A stretch of 64,000 nt of DNA from Streptomyces durocortorensis (GCF_031760065.1 NZ_CP134500.1:6820001-6884000), one strand, 5' to 3'; counted from the first letter of the stretch, positions 42,065 through 51,111 are shown. Numbers and translations are program-made. The notes: generated by a model not told the origin, from the sequence alone.

Positions 42065-42589
42065 TCAGGGCGAGGGCGAGGAGGCCGTACCACTGGGGCC
42101 GGGCAGCGCATCGCCGTCGATGAGCGAGTCCTCCTCCGCCGGGTCGGGGATGACGTGCATGGCCGCTTCCTCGGCGGAGGCCGCCGCGCCGTCGATGCCC
42201 ACATCGCTGGCGGTGAGGGTGGCCGGAACACTCCCGTCGGCCTGCTGGGTCAGCCGCCCGGCACGTACGACGCCCACCTCGCCGTCCCAGAGCTCGCCGT
42301 CCCCGCCCACCAGATCGCCCACGCCGTCGCCCGGAAATCCGTCGGGCTCGGGCAGCTCACGGGTCAGCCGGGCCTCCAGGGATTCGCCCGTGAGGCCTTC
42401 GGCCGCGGTGGTGCCGCGGCCCTCGACCGCCCACGGCCGGTCCGGCGGCGAATACCCCTCGTCGAGGGGGTCACCGGTGCCGGAAGGATCCATGAGCGTG
42501 TCCTCGGCGCCGAGCTGCTCATCGGGGTCGGAAGCCTCGGGCTGTTCCTGGGGCTGGTAGACGTCGTCCCCCCAGTCGGTGTCGCTCAT
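42065..42589 (-). CDS. DUF5709-type acidic protein
   Basis: 174 aa from ATG 42589, AGGAAAGGA upstream. Acidic and Gly/Pro-rich: WGDDVYQPQEQ, DTLMDPSGTGDPLDEGYSPPDRPW, ESLEARLTRELPEPD, then VVRAGRLTQQADG and AAASAEEAAMHVIPD. Matches the conserved actinobacterial family I know as DUF5709; function unknown. No membrane segment. Confidence 0.8.
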   Translation of the reverse strand: MSDTDWGDDVYQPQEQPEASDPDEQLGAEDTLMDPSGTGDPLDEGYSPPDRPWAVEGRGTTAAEGLTGESLEARLTRELPEPDGFPGDGVGDLVGGDGELWDGEVGVVRAGRLTQQADGSVPATLTASDVGIDGAAASAEEAAMHVIPDPAEEDSLIDGDALPGPSGTASSPSP

Positions 42590-43370
42590 GGTGCGTCCTT
42601 TCCTCGGGAGAACCACTGTCCCCTGTACGCAATTCCACTCCGGTCCTGCTCCGGCCGCAAAGGGAAGATCGGTATCCGGCGGGCGGCGAGAGCGCCGGGA
42701 GCGGGTCCGTCCGCAGGTCGCGGGCGTGCGTGGCCGCTCTGCTGCCGGTTCACGGACTGTTCAGCGGCAGAGCAGACCAGCCCTGGGGGGCAGAGCAGAG
42801 CAGCGCAGGGCGGGGCAGAGGAGGCTGGGGCGTTCCGGGCCACCGGGCCGCTCGCCTCGTGCCGGGCCGCAGGAGCGTGGGGCGATCCGGAGCCGGACCG
42901 GGGGGCTTCCCACCGCACGTACACTCGGCGCATGGGACGTAGCGCAGAGCCGATGGAGTGCCGCCCGCACCGGGCCGCTTCCGCGCTGCCCCCGGCCGTC
43001 TCCCGCGCGGCCGCGCCACCGGCGCCCGCCGACGCGGCGCCCGGGACGGGGCGTACGGCACTGCACGGCCACGGCTAGCGTTCTTCGCAGCGATTCCGGT
43101 CGGCGGCTTCCGCTGACATTCGGCGGCATCCGGCCGCATCCGGCGTTCGTGGACCACGGCAACTCCGCCCCGGTCCTCCGCCCCACCACGCACCCGAACA
43201 CCACCGCCTCCGGCCCGCCGAGCACCGGAGACACCGCCGCACCGGCACGCGCCGGACGCGAGATCCAACCATCGGCTCCACAGCATCACGCGGCCCACGG
43301 CGCACCCGCCCGGGCCGCTTCCCGGCGACGGCCGCACGACCGGGGCCGCGCCGCACTCGAAGGGATCATC
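42590..43370. other. 781-bp region without convincing gene
   Basis: The murE-like frame stays open through much of this stretch, but the translation is Arg/Gly/Pro-rich and unlike any Mur ligase. A GC-rich stretch of purine-type GGCAGAGCAGAG repeats lies near 42787-42830. An ATG at 42932 opens a 48-codon frame with no clear ribosome site. Nothing here is called. Confidence 0.45.
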
Positions 43371-44846
43371 GTGAAGCTGAGCGACCTACTGGCCGGGCAG
43401 GACCACCATGTGCTCCAGGGAACCCCGGAGCGCACGGACGTCACCGCCGGAACGACGTTCGACGTGGACCGGGTCACCCCCGGCTCCGTCTACGTCGCGG
43501 TACCCGGCCATGCCGCCGGCGGCCCCGAGGCCGTCGCGCCGGCGGTCGCACGCGGCGCGGTCGCCGTCCTGGTCGACGAAGAGGCACCACCCCTTCCCGC
43601 GGCCGTGGGAGACGCCTGCGCCGTACGTGTCCCCGACGCCCGCCGGGCCGCGGCGGTCGTCGCCTCCCGCTACCACGGGGAACCGGGCCGGGCGATGGAC
43701 CTCATCGCCATCACCGGGACGAACGGCAAGACGTCCGTCTCGTACATGACCGAGTCGGTGCTCCGCCTCGCCGAGGGCGCACGGGTCGGCGTGATCGGCA
43801 CCGCGGGGAGCCGTATCGGGGACGAGTCCATCCCGATGCCGCCCTCGGTGCTCACCACCCCGGAATCGCCCGATCTCCAGTACCTGCTGGGGTACATGCG
43901 TGACCGGTCCGCCGGCAGCGTCGTCCTGGAGGCCACGTCGATGGGCCTGTTGACGCACCGTCTGGACCGTACGTTCATCGATGTCGGCGTCTTCACCAAC
44001 CTGACCCAGGACCACCTCGACGACCACGGCACCATGGAGAACTACCGGGACGCCAAACTCCGCCTCTTCCAGGGCCTGTGCCGCCGCGCCGTGATCAACG
44101 CCGACGACCCGGTGGGCGCCGGGATCCGTGACCTGATGCCCGACGCGGTGACCACGTACGCGCTGGACGGCGATGCCGACTACCGTGCGAGCGACCTCGC
44201 CGTGGACGCTTCGGGTACCCGGTTCACCCTGCACCACGACGGCCGCAAGTACCCGGCGGCGATCCCCTCGCCCGGGCGGTTCTCGGTCTCCAACGCGCTG
44301 GCGACGCTGGCCGCGTGCCACCTCCTGGGCCATGGCCTGACCGGGCTGGTGGACGCCCTGGAGCGGATGCCGCAGATCCCCGGCCGCTTCGAACGGCTCC
44401 GCACCCCTGCGGGCACCTCGGTGATCGTGGACTACGCCCACTCGCCGGACTCCCTCAGCAAGGTTCTCACCACGATCCGGGGCTTCGCCCAGGGCCGGGT
44501 GATCACCGTCTTCGGCTGCGGCGGCGACCGCGACACCACCAAGCGTGCCGAGATGGGCACCATCGCGGGCACCCACTCCGACTTGTGCGTCCTCACCTCG
44601 GACAACCCGCGCTACGAGGACCCCGAGGCGATCCTCGACCAGATCGCGCCGGGCATCGCGTCGACCGGGACGCCGTACGAGCGGCACACCGACCGCCGCC
44701 AGGCCATCGCCGCCGCCCTGGCGGAGGCGGGCCCGGACGACATCGTGCTCATCGCGGGCAAGGGCAGCGAACCGCACCAGAGTGCCGAGGGCGTGCTGCT
44801 GCCGTTCAGCGACATGGCCACCGTGCGCGAGTTGACCGGCGGATAG
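43371..44846 (+). CDS. murE: stand-alone MurE-like UDP-N-acetylmuramoyl-tripeptide ligase
   Basis: 491 aa from GTG 43371, AAGGGA upstream. Mur ligase fold: N-terminal UDP-binding domain, ATP loop ITGTNGKTSVSYM, EATSMGLLTHRLD, TNLTQDHLDDHGTMENY, and C-terminal VDYAHSPDSLSKVL, FGCGGDRDTTKRAEMG and TSDNPRYEDP. DNPR is the diaminopimelate-specificity motif. No other cell-division or murein gene is nearby, so this may be an extra copy to the one expected in the dcw cluster, or a ligase reused for another amide. Confidence 0.82.
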   Translation: MKLSDLLAGQDHHVLQGTPERTDVTAGTTFDVDRVTPGSVYVAVPGHAAGGPEAVAPAVARGAVAVLVDEEAPPLPAAVGDACAVRVPDARRAAAVVASRYHGEPGRAMDLIAITGTNGKTSVSYMTESVLRLAEGARVGVIGTAGSRIGDESIPMPPSVLTTPESPDLQYLLGYMRDRSAGSVVLEATSMGLLTHRLDRTFIDVGVFTNLTQDHLDDHGTMENYRDAKLRLFQGLCRRAVINADDPVGAGIRDLMPDAVTTYALDGDADYRASDLAVDASGTRFTLHHDGRKYPAAIPSPGRFSVSNALATLAACHLLGHGLTGLVDALERMPQIPGRFERLRTPAGTSVIVDYAHSPDSLSKVLTTIRGFAQGRVITVFGCGGDRDTTKRAEMGTIAGTHSDLCVLTSDNPRYEDPEAILDQIAPGIASTGTPYERHTDRRQAIAAALAEAGPDDIVLIAGKGSEPHQSAEGVLLPFSDMATVRELTGG

Positions 44847-44884
44847 CCGGGGCGGGGAGCGGCCCGGGCACCCTGCCGGGCCCG

Positions 44885-44930
44885 CCCCGGCGGTACGGAG
44901 CAGTGCTCCGCACCTTCCGTACCGCCGGGG
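44885..44930 (+). terminator. strong hairpin after the MurE-like gene
   Basis: Perfect 15-bp arms, CCCCGGCGGTACGGA at 44885-44899 and its complement at 44916-44930, with a 16-base loop, 39 bases after the stop. Classic GC-rich actinobacterial terminator without a U-tract. Confidence 0.8.
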
Positions 44931-44935
44931 CGATT

Positions 44936-44973
44936 AACACCACCGATGCGTCAATCGTGACGATCAAGGTGTT
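44936..44973. promoter_or_regulatory. nested inverted repeats upstream of carboxylesterase
   Basis: AACACC (44936-44941) pairs with GGTGTT (44968-44973), and inside it CGTCA (44949-44953) pairs with TGACG (44958-44962), the two centres one base apart. Candidate operator for the esterase at 45058 in an otherwise empty leader. Confidence 0.45.
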
Positions 44974-45057
44974 GGTGCGGCAGCCGGGTGACCTGGGAAG
45001 CTGGCCCGGCCGGGCCCGAACGCCGGGTCGGCGGGCGAACGACAGGGAGCTGCACGG

Positions 45058-46620
45058 GTGGACGTCTTCACGACGGAGGCAGGGCGGGTACGGGGACGGC
45101 GTGCCGCCCGGGACCGGGGGATCGTGGCCGTACGCGGCCTCCCGTACGCGGCCCCGCCGTTCGGCGCCCTCCGGTTCCGGGAACCGCATCCGCCGGAGCC
45201 CTGGGACGGGGTACGCGACTGCACCGCGTTCGGGCCCGTGGCTCCCCAGTCGGCCGAGCTGCCCGGTGCACCGGTCTGGTCGCCCGGTGACGAGGACATC
45301 CTCACGCTGAACATCTGGACGCCCGCCGACGGCCCCGGGGACCTCCCCGTGCTGGTCTGGATCCACGGCGGTGCGTACGTCTTCGGCTCCTCGGCCCAGC
45401 CCGACTTCGACGGCACCGCACTCGCGGCCTGGGGGCTCGTTGTCGTCACCCTCAACAGCCGTCTCGGCTTCGAGGGGTTCGGCCACGTCCCCGCCGCCGA
45501 CGGCAGCGCACCCTTCCCCGACAACCGGGGACTGCTCGACCAGATCGCCGCCCTGGAATGGGTGCGCGACAACATCGCCGAGTTCGGCGGCTCTCCCGAG
45601 CGGGTCACGGTGGCCGGGCAGTCCTCGGGCGCCACATCGGCGGCCTGCCTGGCGGTGGCGGACCGGGCGCACGGCCTGTTCCGCCGCGCCGTCCTGCACA
45701 GCGCCGTCAACGCCTGCGCGTCGGTGGAGCAGGCGGCCCGCACCACCGCCGAGGTCGCCGCCGCGGCGGGGGTCCCCGCCACCGCCGCCGGACTGCTCGC
45801 GGCCGCGCCGCGCACCCTGGTCGCCGCATCGGACCGGGTCGTCGACCGCTACCGGCAGGACCCCGGCTCGGGGCAGCGCCACTACGACCCCGCGATCTAC
45901 GGCCCGGTCACCGACGGCGTCCTGCTCACCGCCGACCCGCTGGAGGCACTGGCGGCAGGGGCGGGCGGCGATGTGGAGCTGCTGGTCTGTCACACCACGG
46001 AGGAGTACTGGCTCCTGGACGCGGTCGGCAGCAGCGCGAAGGTCGCCACGGAAGGCCGACTGGCCGTTTTCGCCGCCGACTTCGGGCTCCCGTCGTCGCT
46101 GGCCGAGGGCTACCGCGACCGCCTGCCGGATGCCCCCGTGCTCGACGTCTATCTGTCCCTCTACTCCGACCTGCTGTTCGCCGAGTACAGCACCCGCCTC
46201 GCCGAGGCCCACGCCCGGGCGGGCGGCCGGGCCCACCTCGCCCGCTTCGACCGCCGCCGGGGCGGCCGGGGACAGCGCGTCCGCGCCTGGCACTGCGCGG
46301 ACATCCCGTTCGCCTTCGGCAACCTCCACGAGGAGAGCGTCCACTTCCTCCTCGGCGGCCCGCCCGGCGAGGCCGACGAGGGGCTGTCACGACGCATGAT
46401 GCGTGCCTGGTCGTCCTTCGCCACCCACGGCGACCCGGGTTGGGACCCCCTGGCCACGGGTGGGGAGTTGGATGCCTATGCGGATGCGGATGCGGGGGCC
46501 GGGGCGGCGGTACAGGTGTGGTGTACGGCGGAGGAGGGGGAGGCGGGCTCGTCGGGCACGGCGGGCGATGGTTTCCGTGACCTGTGGCGCGCGGCCGGTC
46601 TCCCCCTGGTCGCACCTTAG
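45058..46620 (+). CDS. type-B carboxylesterase
   Basis: 520 aa from GTG 45058, AGGGAG upstream. Cholinesterase/pNB-esterase fold: VRGLPYAAPPFGALRF, EDILTLNIWTP, VWIHGGAYVFGS (oxyanion hole), VTVAGQSSGATSAACL (nucleophile) and RAWHCADIPFAFGN (His). No signal peptide, so cytosolic. The last 40 residues are Ala/Gly-rich (ADADAGAGAA). Its TAG shares two bases with the TAA of the convergent methyltransferase gene. Confidence 0.88.
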   Translation: MDVFTTEAGRVRGRRAARDRGIVAVRGLPYAAPPFGALRFREPHPPEPWDGVRDCTAFGPVAPQSAELPGAPVWSPGDEDILTLNIWTPADGPGDLPVLVWIHGGAYVFGSSAQPDFDGTALAAWGLVVVTLNSRLGFEGFGHVPAADGSAPFPDNRGLLDQIAALEWVRDNIAEFGGSPERVTVAGQSSGATSAACLAVADRAHGLFRRAVLHSAVNACASVEQAARTTAEVAAAAGVPATAAGLLAAAPRTLVAASDRVVDRYRQDPGSGQRHYDPAIYGPVTDGVLLTADPLEALAAGAGGDVELLVCHTTEEYWLLDAVGSSAKVATEGRLAVFAADFGLPSSLAEGYRDRLPDAPVLDVYLSLYSDLLFAEYSTRLAEAHARAGGRAHLARFDRRRGGRGQRVRAWHCADIPFAFGNLHEESVHFLLGGPPGEADEGLSRRMMRAWSSFATHGDPGWDPLATGGELDAYADADAGAGAAVQVWCTAEEGEAGSSGTAGDGFRDLWRAAGLPLVAP

Positions 46621-47483
46621 GGAGTGCCCGCCGGGCCCGCCGGTCGCTCTGCCCTGACCAGCCACGATGTGCTGCGCAGCCGGACCGTTCCGTCCGCCGC
46701 CCCGTAGGTGCGCAGATGGTCCGTCAGAGTCCGGCGGGCGGCGTCCTGTGCCCTGGAGCCGGCCTGCCCCATCAGGTGGCGGCCGGGCCCCGTCGCCAGC
46801 AAGAACTCCGCCGCGTCCTCCGCGCCCTGCCCCCATGTCCCGTACGCCTGAGCCTGGGTGATGGTGATCGCGGTGAATCCGGCTGCTGTGAGGATGTCGC
46901 GGACGCGGTCCGGGGCGGCCAACGAGAACATGCCAGGCAGCCCCGGTCGCCCGAAGTCGCCGAGGGGCAGGAAGTCGCGCAGTGACTCCATCGCCGTCAC
47001 CCACTCGTTGAGCGTGGCATCGGCCGGGCAGACGAACGCCAGGCGCCCGCCCGGCCGCAGTGCCCGGGCGACATTGTCGAAGGCCGCCACGGGGTCGGCG
47101 AAGAACATCACCCCGAAACGGCTGATCGCCGCGTCGAACGTGCCTGCCTCAAAAGGGTGTGCCTGCGCGTCGCCCTGCGCGAAGGAGACGTTGGTGGAGC
47201 CTTCCCGCTCGGCGCGGGACCGAGCCTCGGCCAGCATCGGGCCGGAGAGGTCGAGGCCCAGCGCATACCCCTGGGGCGCCCGGAGCGCGGCGAGGCGCGT
47301 GGTCTGCCCGGAACCGCAGCCGAGGTCGAGGACACGGTGGTCCCCGGTGATGCCCGCGGCGTCGAGGAGCCGCTCGTTGAAGCCCTCGTTCACGGCGTTC
47401 CAGCGGTCCTGAGTGCGGGCCCAGTGGGCGCCCTCGGGACCGTTCCAGGCCTGCGCCTGCTGGGTGTTGACGATGACTGACAC
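46617..47483 (-). CDS. class I SAM-dependent methyltransferase
   Basis: 288 aa from GTG 47483, GGAGG six bases upstream. SAM motifs VLDLGCGSGQTTRLAAL, GLDLSGPMLAEAR and FDAAISRFGVMFFADPVAAFDNVARALRPGGRLAFVCP are those of the UbiE/methyltransf_11 group. C-terminal half carries a helical lid. Small-molecule acceptor unknown. Divergent from the TetR gene with a double palindrome between them, so it is likely the repressor's target. Confidence 0.85.
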   Translation of the reverse strand: MSVIVNTQQAQAWNGPEGAHWARTQDRWNAVNEGFNERLLDAAGITGDHRVLDLGCGSGQTTRLAALRAPQGYALGLDLSGPMLAEARSRAEREGSTNVSFAQGDAQAHPFEAGTFDAAISRFGVMFFADPVAAFDNVARALRPGGRLAFVCPADATLNEWVTAMESLRDFLPLGDFGRPGLPGMFSLAAPDRVRDILTAAGFTAITITQAQAYGTWGQGAEDAAEFLLATGPGRHLMGQAGSRAQDAARRTLTDHLRTYGAADGTVRLRSTSWLVRAERPAGPAGTP

Positions 47484-47513
47484 GGGTGGCCTCCGGTGTT
47501 GGGCGACTGAGAA

Positions 47514-47548
47514 TGGGCGTGTGCCCAAACAGTATGGGCACACGCCCA
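47514..47548. promoter_or_regulatory. double palindrome operator, methyltransferase/TetR
   Basis: TGGGC-GTGT-GCCCA (47514-47527) and TGGGC-ACAC-GCCCA (47535-47548) are centred 21 bp apart and are themselves mirror images, giving overall 13-bp perfect inverted arms across a 7-bp middle. It sits 31 bp upstream of the methyltransferase start and 101 bp upstream of the TetR start. Two sites two helical turns apart suits a pair of TetR dimers. Confidence 0.75.
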
Positions 47549-47648
47549 AACTGGCAATCACCGCTACGATCGAGGGGATGCGCTCCTTGAGGGCGACCAA
47601 GGGCAACCCGGGCGACCGGGATGACCAGGACGGAAGGGAAGAGGGGCC

Positions 47649-48242
47649 ATGTCTCCGCGCGGAGTGGCGACACCGGACGTACGCGAGAGACTGTTCGCGG
47701 CCGCCGAGCGCGTCGTGGAAAGGGGCGGGCCCGGCGCGCTCACCAGCCGGTCCGTCACGGCCGAGGCGGGCTGCGCCAAGGGGCTGCTGCACGCGCATTT
47801 CGCGGGTCTCGACGAGTTCGTGGCCGAGCTCTGCCTCGACCGGTTCGCGCGGACGGCGGCGAAGGCGCGGGAACTGTCCGGGCTGGTCGGTCAGGGCGCG
47901 GTGGCCCGGAACCTTGAGGCCGTCACCTTCGCGCTGTTCGAATCCGGCGGTCCCGCCATCTCGGGCCTGGCCGTGACCCGCCCAGCCGCCGCGCTGCGCA
48001 TCCGCGAGGCCCTGGCGGAAGGGGCCCCCGGCTTCGCGGCGATCCAGGAGGCCGTCACCGGCTATCTGGAGGCCGAGCGGCGGCTCGGCCGGGTGGCGGA
48101 GGCCGTCGATTCACCCACCGTGGCCCTCGCTGTCGTCGGCACCGCCCACCACCTCCTGATGACCGGCTGGCCGGGCGCACCCGACCCGCGCGCCGCCATG
48201 ACGCGCCTGGTATCCGCGCTGGTGGAGGCGCAGGTGCGGTGA
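47649..48242 (+). CDS. TetR-family repressor
   Basis: 197 aa, ATG 47649 behind GAAGAGGGG. N-terminal HTH residues about 10-60: VRERLFAAAERVVERGGPGALTSRSVTAEAGCAKGLLHAHFAGLDEFVAEL, a textbook TetR DNA-binding domain. C-terminal ligand domain is unremarkable and hydrophobic. Likely autoregulates and represses the divergent methyltransferase through the double palindrome. Confidence 0.88.
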   Translation: MSPRGVATPDVRERLFAAAERVVERGGPGALTSRSVTAEAGCAKGLLHAHFAGLDEFVAELCLDRFARTAAKARELSGLVGQGAVARNLEAVTFALFESGGPAISGLAVTRPAAALRIREALAEGAPGFAAIQEAVTGYLEAERRLGRVAEAVDSPTVALAVVGTAHHLLMTGWPGAPDPRAAMTRLVSALVEAQVR

Positions 48243-48314
48243 CCCGCGGGGTCGTCGACGTGGTCGCCCCGGTCAGCCGTCGGCAGGTGCGAGTGGGGCG
48301 TTAAGGTCGGTGCC

Positions 48315-48824
48315 GTGTTCGCCGCCCCTGCTCCCGTGCCCGATCCTTCCGCCCCCGCCCCCGCTCCTGTCCCTGAGCGTGCACTCACGCTGCGACCGGC
48401 GACCCGAGCCGATCTGCCTGCTGTGCTCGCCCTGCTCGCTGACGAGGAGAAGACGGTGGACCCGGCCTCCGTCGTGGTCGGGGAGGTGTACGAGCGCGCC
48501 TTCGCGGCGATTGCCGCCGATCCGCGCAACGAACTCCTGGTCCTGGTCGACGACACCGTGGTGGGCTGCCTCCAGGTGACCTACATCCCCGGGCTCGGCA
48601 AAGGCGGAGCCGAGCGGGCCCTGATCGAGGCGGTGAGAATCCGCGCGGACCGGCGCGGCGGCGGACTCGGCCGCGCCCTGATGGAACGCGCGGTCGCACG
48701 GGCCCGCACGCGGGGCTGCGCGCTGGTGCAGCTGACCAGTAACAAGCAGCGCGAGGACGCGCACCGCTTCTACGGCTCGCTGGGCTTCGCGTGCAGCCAT
48801 GAGGGCTTCAAGCTGCTCCTCTAG
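48315..48824 (+). CDS. GNAT N-acetyltransferase
   Basis: 169 aa from GTG 48315, AAGG upstream. The first 22 residues are a Pro/Ala linker; a single GNAT domain follows: LTLRPATRADLPAVLALL, VGCLQVTYIPGLGKGGAERALIEAVRIRADRRGGGLGRALMERAVARAR (acetyl-CoA loop RRGGGLGRAL) and HRFYGSLGF. Substrate unknown. 72 bp downstream of the TetR gene, possibly in the same transcript. Confidence 0.85.
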   Translation: MFAAPAPVPDPSAPAPAPVPERALTLRPATRADLPAVLALLADEEKTVDPASVVVGEVYERAFAAIAADPRNELLVLVDDTVVGCLQVTYIPGLGKGGAERALIEAVRIRADRRGGGLGRALMERAVARARTRGCALVQLTSNKQREDAHRFYGSLGFACSHEGFKLLL

Positions 48825-48945
48825 GCCCAACGCCGTTCGGTTGAGGGCGGGGCCGGGGCCGGGAGGGGCCGTACCCCCCGTGTGGGGGAGGTGGATCATC
48901 ACGCGGTACGACGTGCCGGGCCCGGCGGTGCGAGAGGTTCGGGTC

Positions 48946-49521
48946 GTGACGACAGATCCCGCCCCGCTCGAATCCCGCATGCCGCCGCCGGCCCGGCCGC
49001 CGGTCCCGCCGCCCCCGCGCTGGGCGGTGCGTGCCGCGCATGTCGCGGCCTGGTCGACCGTTCCCTCCGGGGTGTGGCGCGTCGCGCTCGTGCTCGGGGT
49101 GCCGGTCGGGGTGATGGAGCGAGAGGAGATCCTCGCCGCATTCCCCGACGACTCCCCGCTGATCGCCCTGGCTTACGTGCTGCTGATCGGTGCGGTCGCC
49201 GAGGTCGCCTCGTACCTCACGCTGGGCCTGGTGCGGCCCTGGGGTGAGGTGGTGCCGCGCTGGATTCCGTTCCTCGGAGGGCGCCCGGTCGAGCGCAGGC
49301 TCGCGGTCCTCGCCGCTTCACTGGGAGCCCTCGCGGTCACCGTCCTGTGGTGGGTCCTCTTCTTCGGCGGACTGCTGACCTCCCCCAGCCCGGACCCCGG
49401 CATCTCGGCCGGCGAAGTCCTCTTCGTCGCCGCCTACGCCCCACTCCTGCTGTGGGGCCCGCTCCTGGCGGCGGTGACCTGGTCGTACCACCGAAGGCAC
49501 ACGGCTCGTGCGAGGTTGTGA
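48946..49521 (+). CDS. four-helix membrane protein of unknown function
   Basis: 191 aa from GTG 48946 with GAGAGG upstream. After a Pro-rich cytoplasmic tail, hydrophobic segments lie near residues 28-50 (VAAWSTVPSGVWRVALVLGV), 68-90, 112-135 (LAVLAASLGALAVTVLWWVLFF) and 150-175 (VLFVAAYAPLLLWGPLLAAV). No family motif recognised; the short polar loops suggest a small integral membrane protein. Confidence 0.65.
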   Translation: MTTDPAPLESRMPPPARPPVPPPPRWAVRAAHVAAWSTVPSGVWRVALVLGVPVGVMEREEILAAFPDDSPLIALAYVLLIGAVAEVASYLTLGLVRPWGEVVPRWIPFLGGRPVERRLAVLAASLGALAVTVLWWVLFFGGLLTSPSPDPGISAGEVLFVAAYAPLLLWGPLLAAVTWSYHRRHTARARL

Positions 49522-49591
49522 TCGAACTCGGTTTCCATCCCTGTGTGGGGGCGATGGGACCTGCTGAGGCGCTGGGTCGACACGCGGCCAA

Positions 49592-49891
49592 CTTGCCGAT
49601 GAGCAATGGGAGTTCATGGAGCCCCGACGGCCTATTGACGCCCTACGGGAAGAACGGCGACGCGTCCGGCGATGTCACAGGCTCCGGCTGAAGGAAGCGC
49701 TGCTTGCCAGGTCTAGAGGCCGACCTGGCCGGCGAAATCCATCTCGCCGCAGATCGTCGATGCCGTCAGCTCCCCCCCTGGTCCTGACTGCGGGCCAGGC
49801 TGCCGACAGCCCGCAGTTGGTTCCCGTGCTTGAGAAGGTGCGCATCCGTCTGCGCGTCGGCCGTCTGACTGATCAGCACCTCACACTGGAC
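49592..49891 (+). pseudogene. IS5-type transposase relic
   Basis: From 49592 the frame reads LADEQWEFMEP, the N-terminal start pattern of Streptomyces IS5-family DDE transposases, then jumps to EERRRVRRCHRLRLKEALLARSRG. A short segment continues in another frame as GEIHLAADRRCRQLP, and the first frame resumes with LVLTAGQAADSPQLVPVLEKVRI. The core and C-terminal DDE parts are gone, and the relic runs into the 3' end of the lipoprotein gene. No terminal repeats found. Confidence 0.7.
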
Positions 49892-50929
49892 CTAAGAGGT
49901 GCCCGGCGGCAGCCGCAGTGCGCCCGTGCCCTCGCGCACATCGTGCACGATGCGGCCCTTCCCCACCGGATTGCCGTGTTCGTCCGTGGTCACCAGCACC
50001 GCGTCGTCGCTGTTGACGCACCGCCGGCGCGAGTCCGGCCCGGGGCAGAACAGTACGTAGCCGGTCTGCCGGTCGACGCGGCCCGGTTCGAGCCGCCAGA
50101 TCCACTGGTAGTCGGCCATGACCACCCGGGGGTAGGTGGCGCGCAGTTGCTCCTTCACCGCGTTCTGGACGGTGTCGCCGAACTTCTGCCGCTCCCGGAA
50201 CGGGCGGACGATCCGGGCGTTGCCCGTCGTGTCGACCCGGCCCGCCTCGATGTCGTAACTGACAGAGAAATAGGTGTGCTTGGTGAGTGAGGCCAAGAGC
50301 TCCGACCGGGTCAGCCGGAGCACCGTCGGCCAGGAGTCCTTGCCCTTCTCACGCCGCTCGGCGACCTCGGGGGAGACCACCTGGACGAACGTGGCCTTCG
50401 CCCTGCCGAGCTCGCTGTCGGCCCCGCTCGCCGTGACCCAGCGCTGGACGCAGTCCCCGATCTCCCGGAGCCGCTTCGCGACGGTGCCGTTCGTCAGCTC
50501 GGCGACCACGTGGGGCGGGGTGCCGGTCGGGCCCAGGGCGATGACCTCGTAACCGCACGCGTCGAAAGCGCCCTTGAGCGTGCGGTGCTCCTCGGCCTGC
50601 GTGCGCCCGCGCTGTACCGCGTCCGCCAGGACCCCCGCGCACCCCTTGCGGTCGCAGGTGCCCGCGTCCGCGTCGATCCGGAGCCGAACCACGGCGTCCC
50701 GGTCGTCGGTCACCGCGAACGACACCTCGGAACCGCCCGAACCGGGGAAGAGCGTGCGCGCCCCGATCGCCTTGAGCTGCCCGGGAAAGTGCTTCTCGGC
50801 CAGCTTCTCCGCCTCCCGGCGGTCGTCCTCGGTGCTGACCACCCCGCACGCGCCGAGCAGGACGACCAGTGAACCCGCGAGCGCGCCGGTGAGTGCGGCT
50901 CGCCACGTTCTGCGGTGCGATCCGGCCAT
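49892..50929 (-). CDS. lipoprotein of unknown function
   Basis: 345 aa from ATG 50929, GAGGAG upstream. Leader MAGSHRRTWRAALTGALAG...VVLLGAC gives a lipobox (LLGAC) with Cys near residue 28. Mature part contains SVDEVSF-like beta structure, a Cys pair (GTCDRKGC), and later FCPGPDSRRRC. Two similar halves are hinted at by GYEVIALG...VVAELTNG and RFGDTVQNAV...YQWIWRLEPG. Family not recognised. The transposase relic abuts its 3' end. Confidence 0.72.
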   Translation of the reverse strand: MAGSHRRTWRAALTGALAGSLVVLLGACGVVSTEDDRREAEKLAEKHFPGQLKAIGARTLFPGSGGSEVSFAVTDDRDAVVRLRIDADAGTCDRKGCAGVLADAVQRGRTQAEEHRTLKGAFDACGYEVIALGPTGTPPHVVAELTNGTVAKRLREIGDCVQRWVTASGADSELGRAKATFVQVVSPEVAERREKGKDSWPTVLRLTRSELLASLTKHTYFSVSYDIEAGRVDTTGNARIVRPFRERQKFGDTVQNAVKEQLRATYPRVVMADYQWIWRLEPGRVDRQTGYVLFCPGPDSRRRCVNSDDAVLVTTDEHGNPVGKGRIVHDVREGTGALRLPPGTS

Positions 50930-51111
50930 GGTCTGCTCCTCGGGCTGGTCCTGTCCGGTGTTCCTGTGACAGTAGGACCAGTGTCGGCGTGCGGGATGAG
51001 TACGCCTACTCAACCCCGGTGCGCAGACCGCCTCGTGCCCCTCCGGGATGCCTCCCGTCATTGGCATGGACCTGACTGTGGAACTCCGCTACAGTCCGGG
51101 AACGGCACATC

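Noticed and set aside
42932..43078. 48-codon frame beginning MGRSAEPMEC
   Set aside because: No clear ribosome site and no family features; kept as non-coding.
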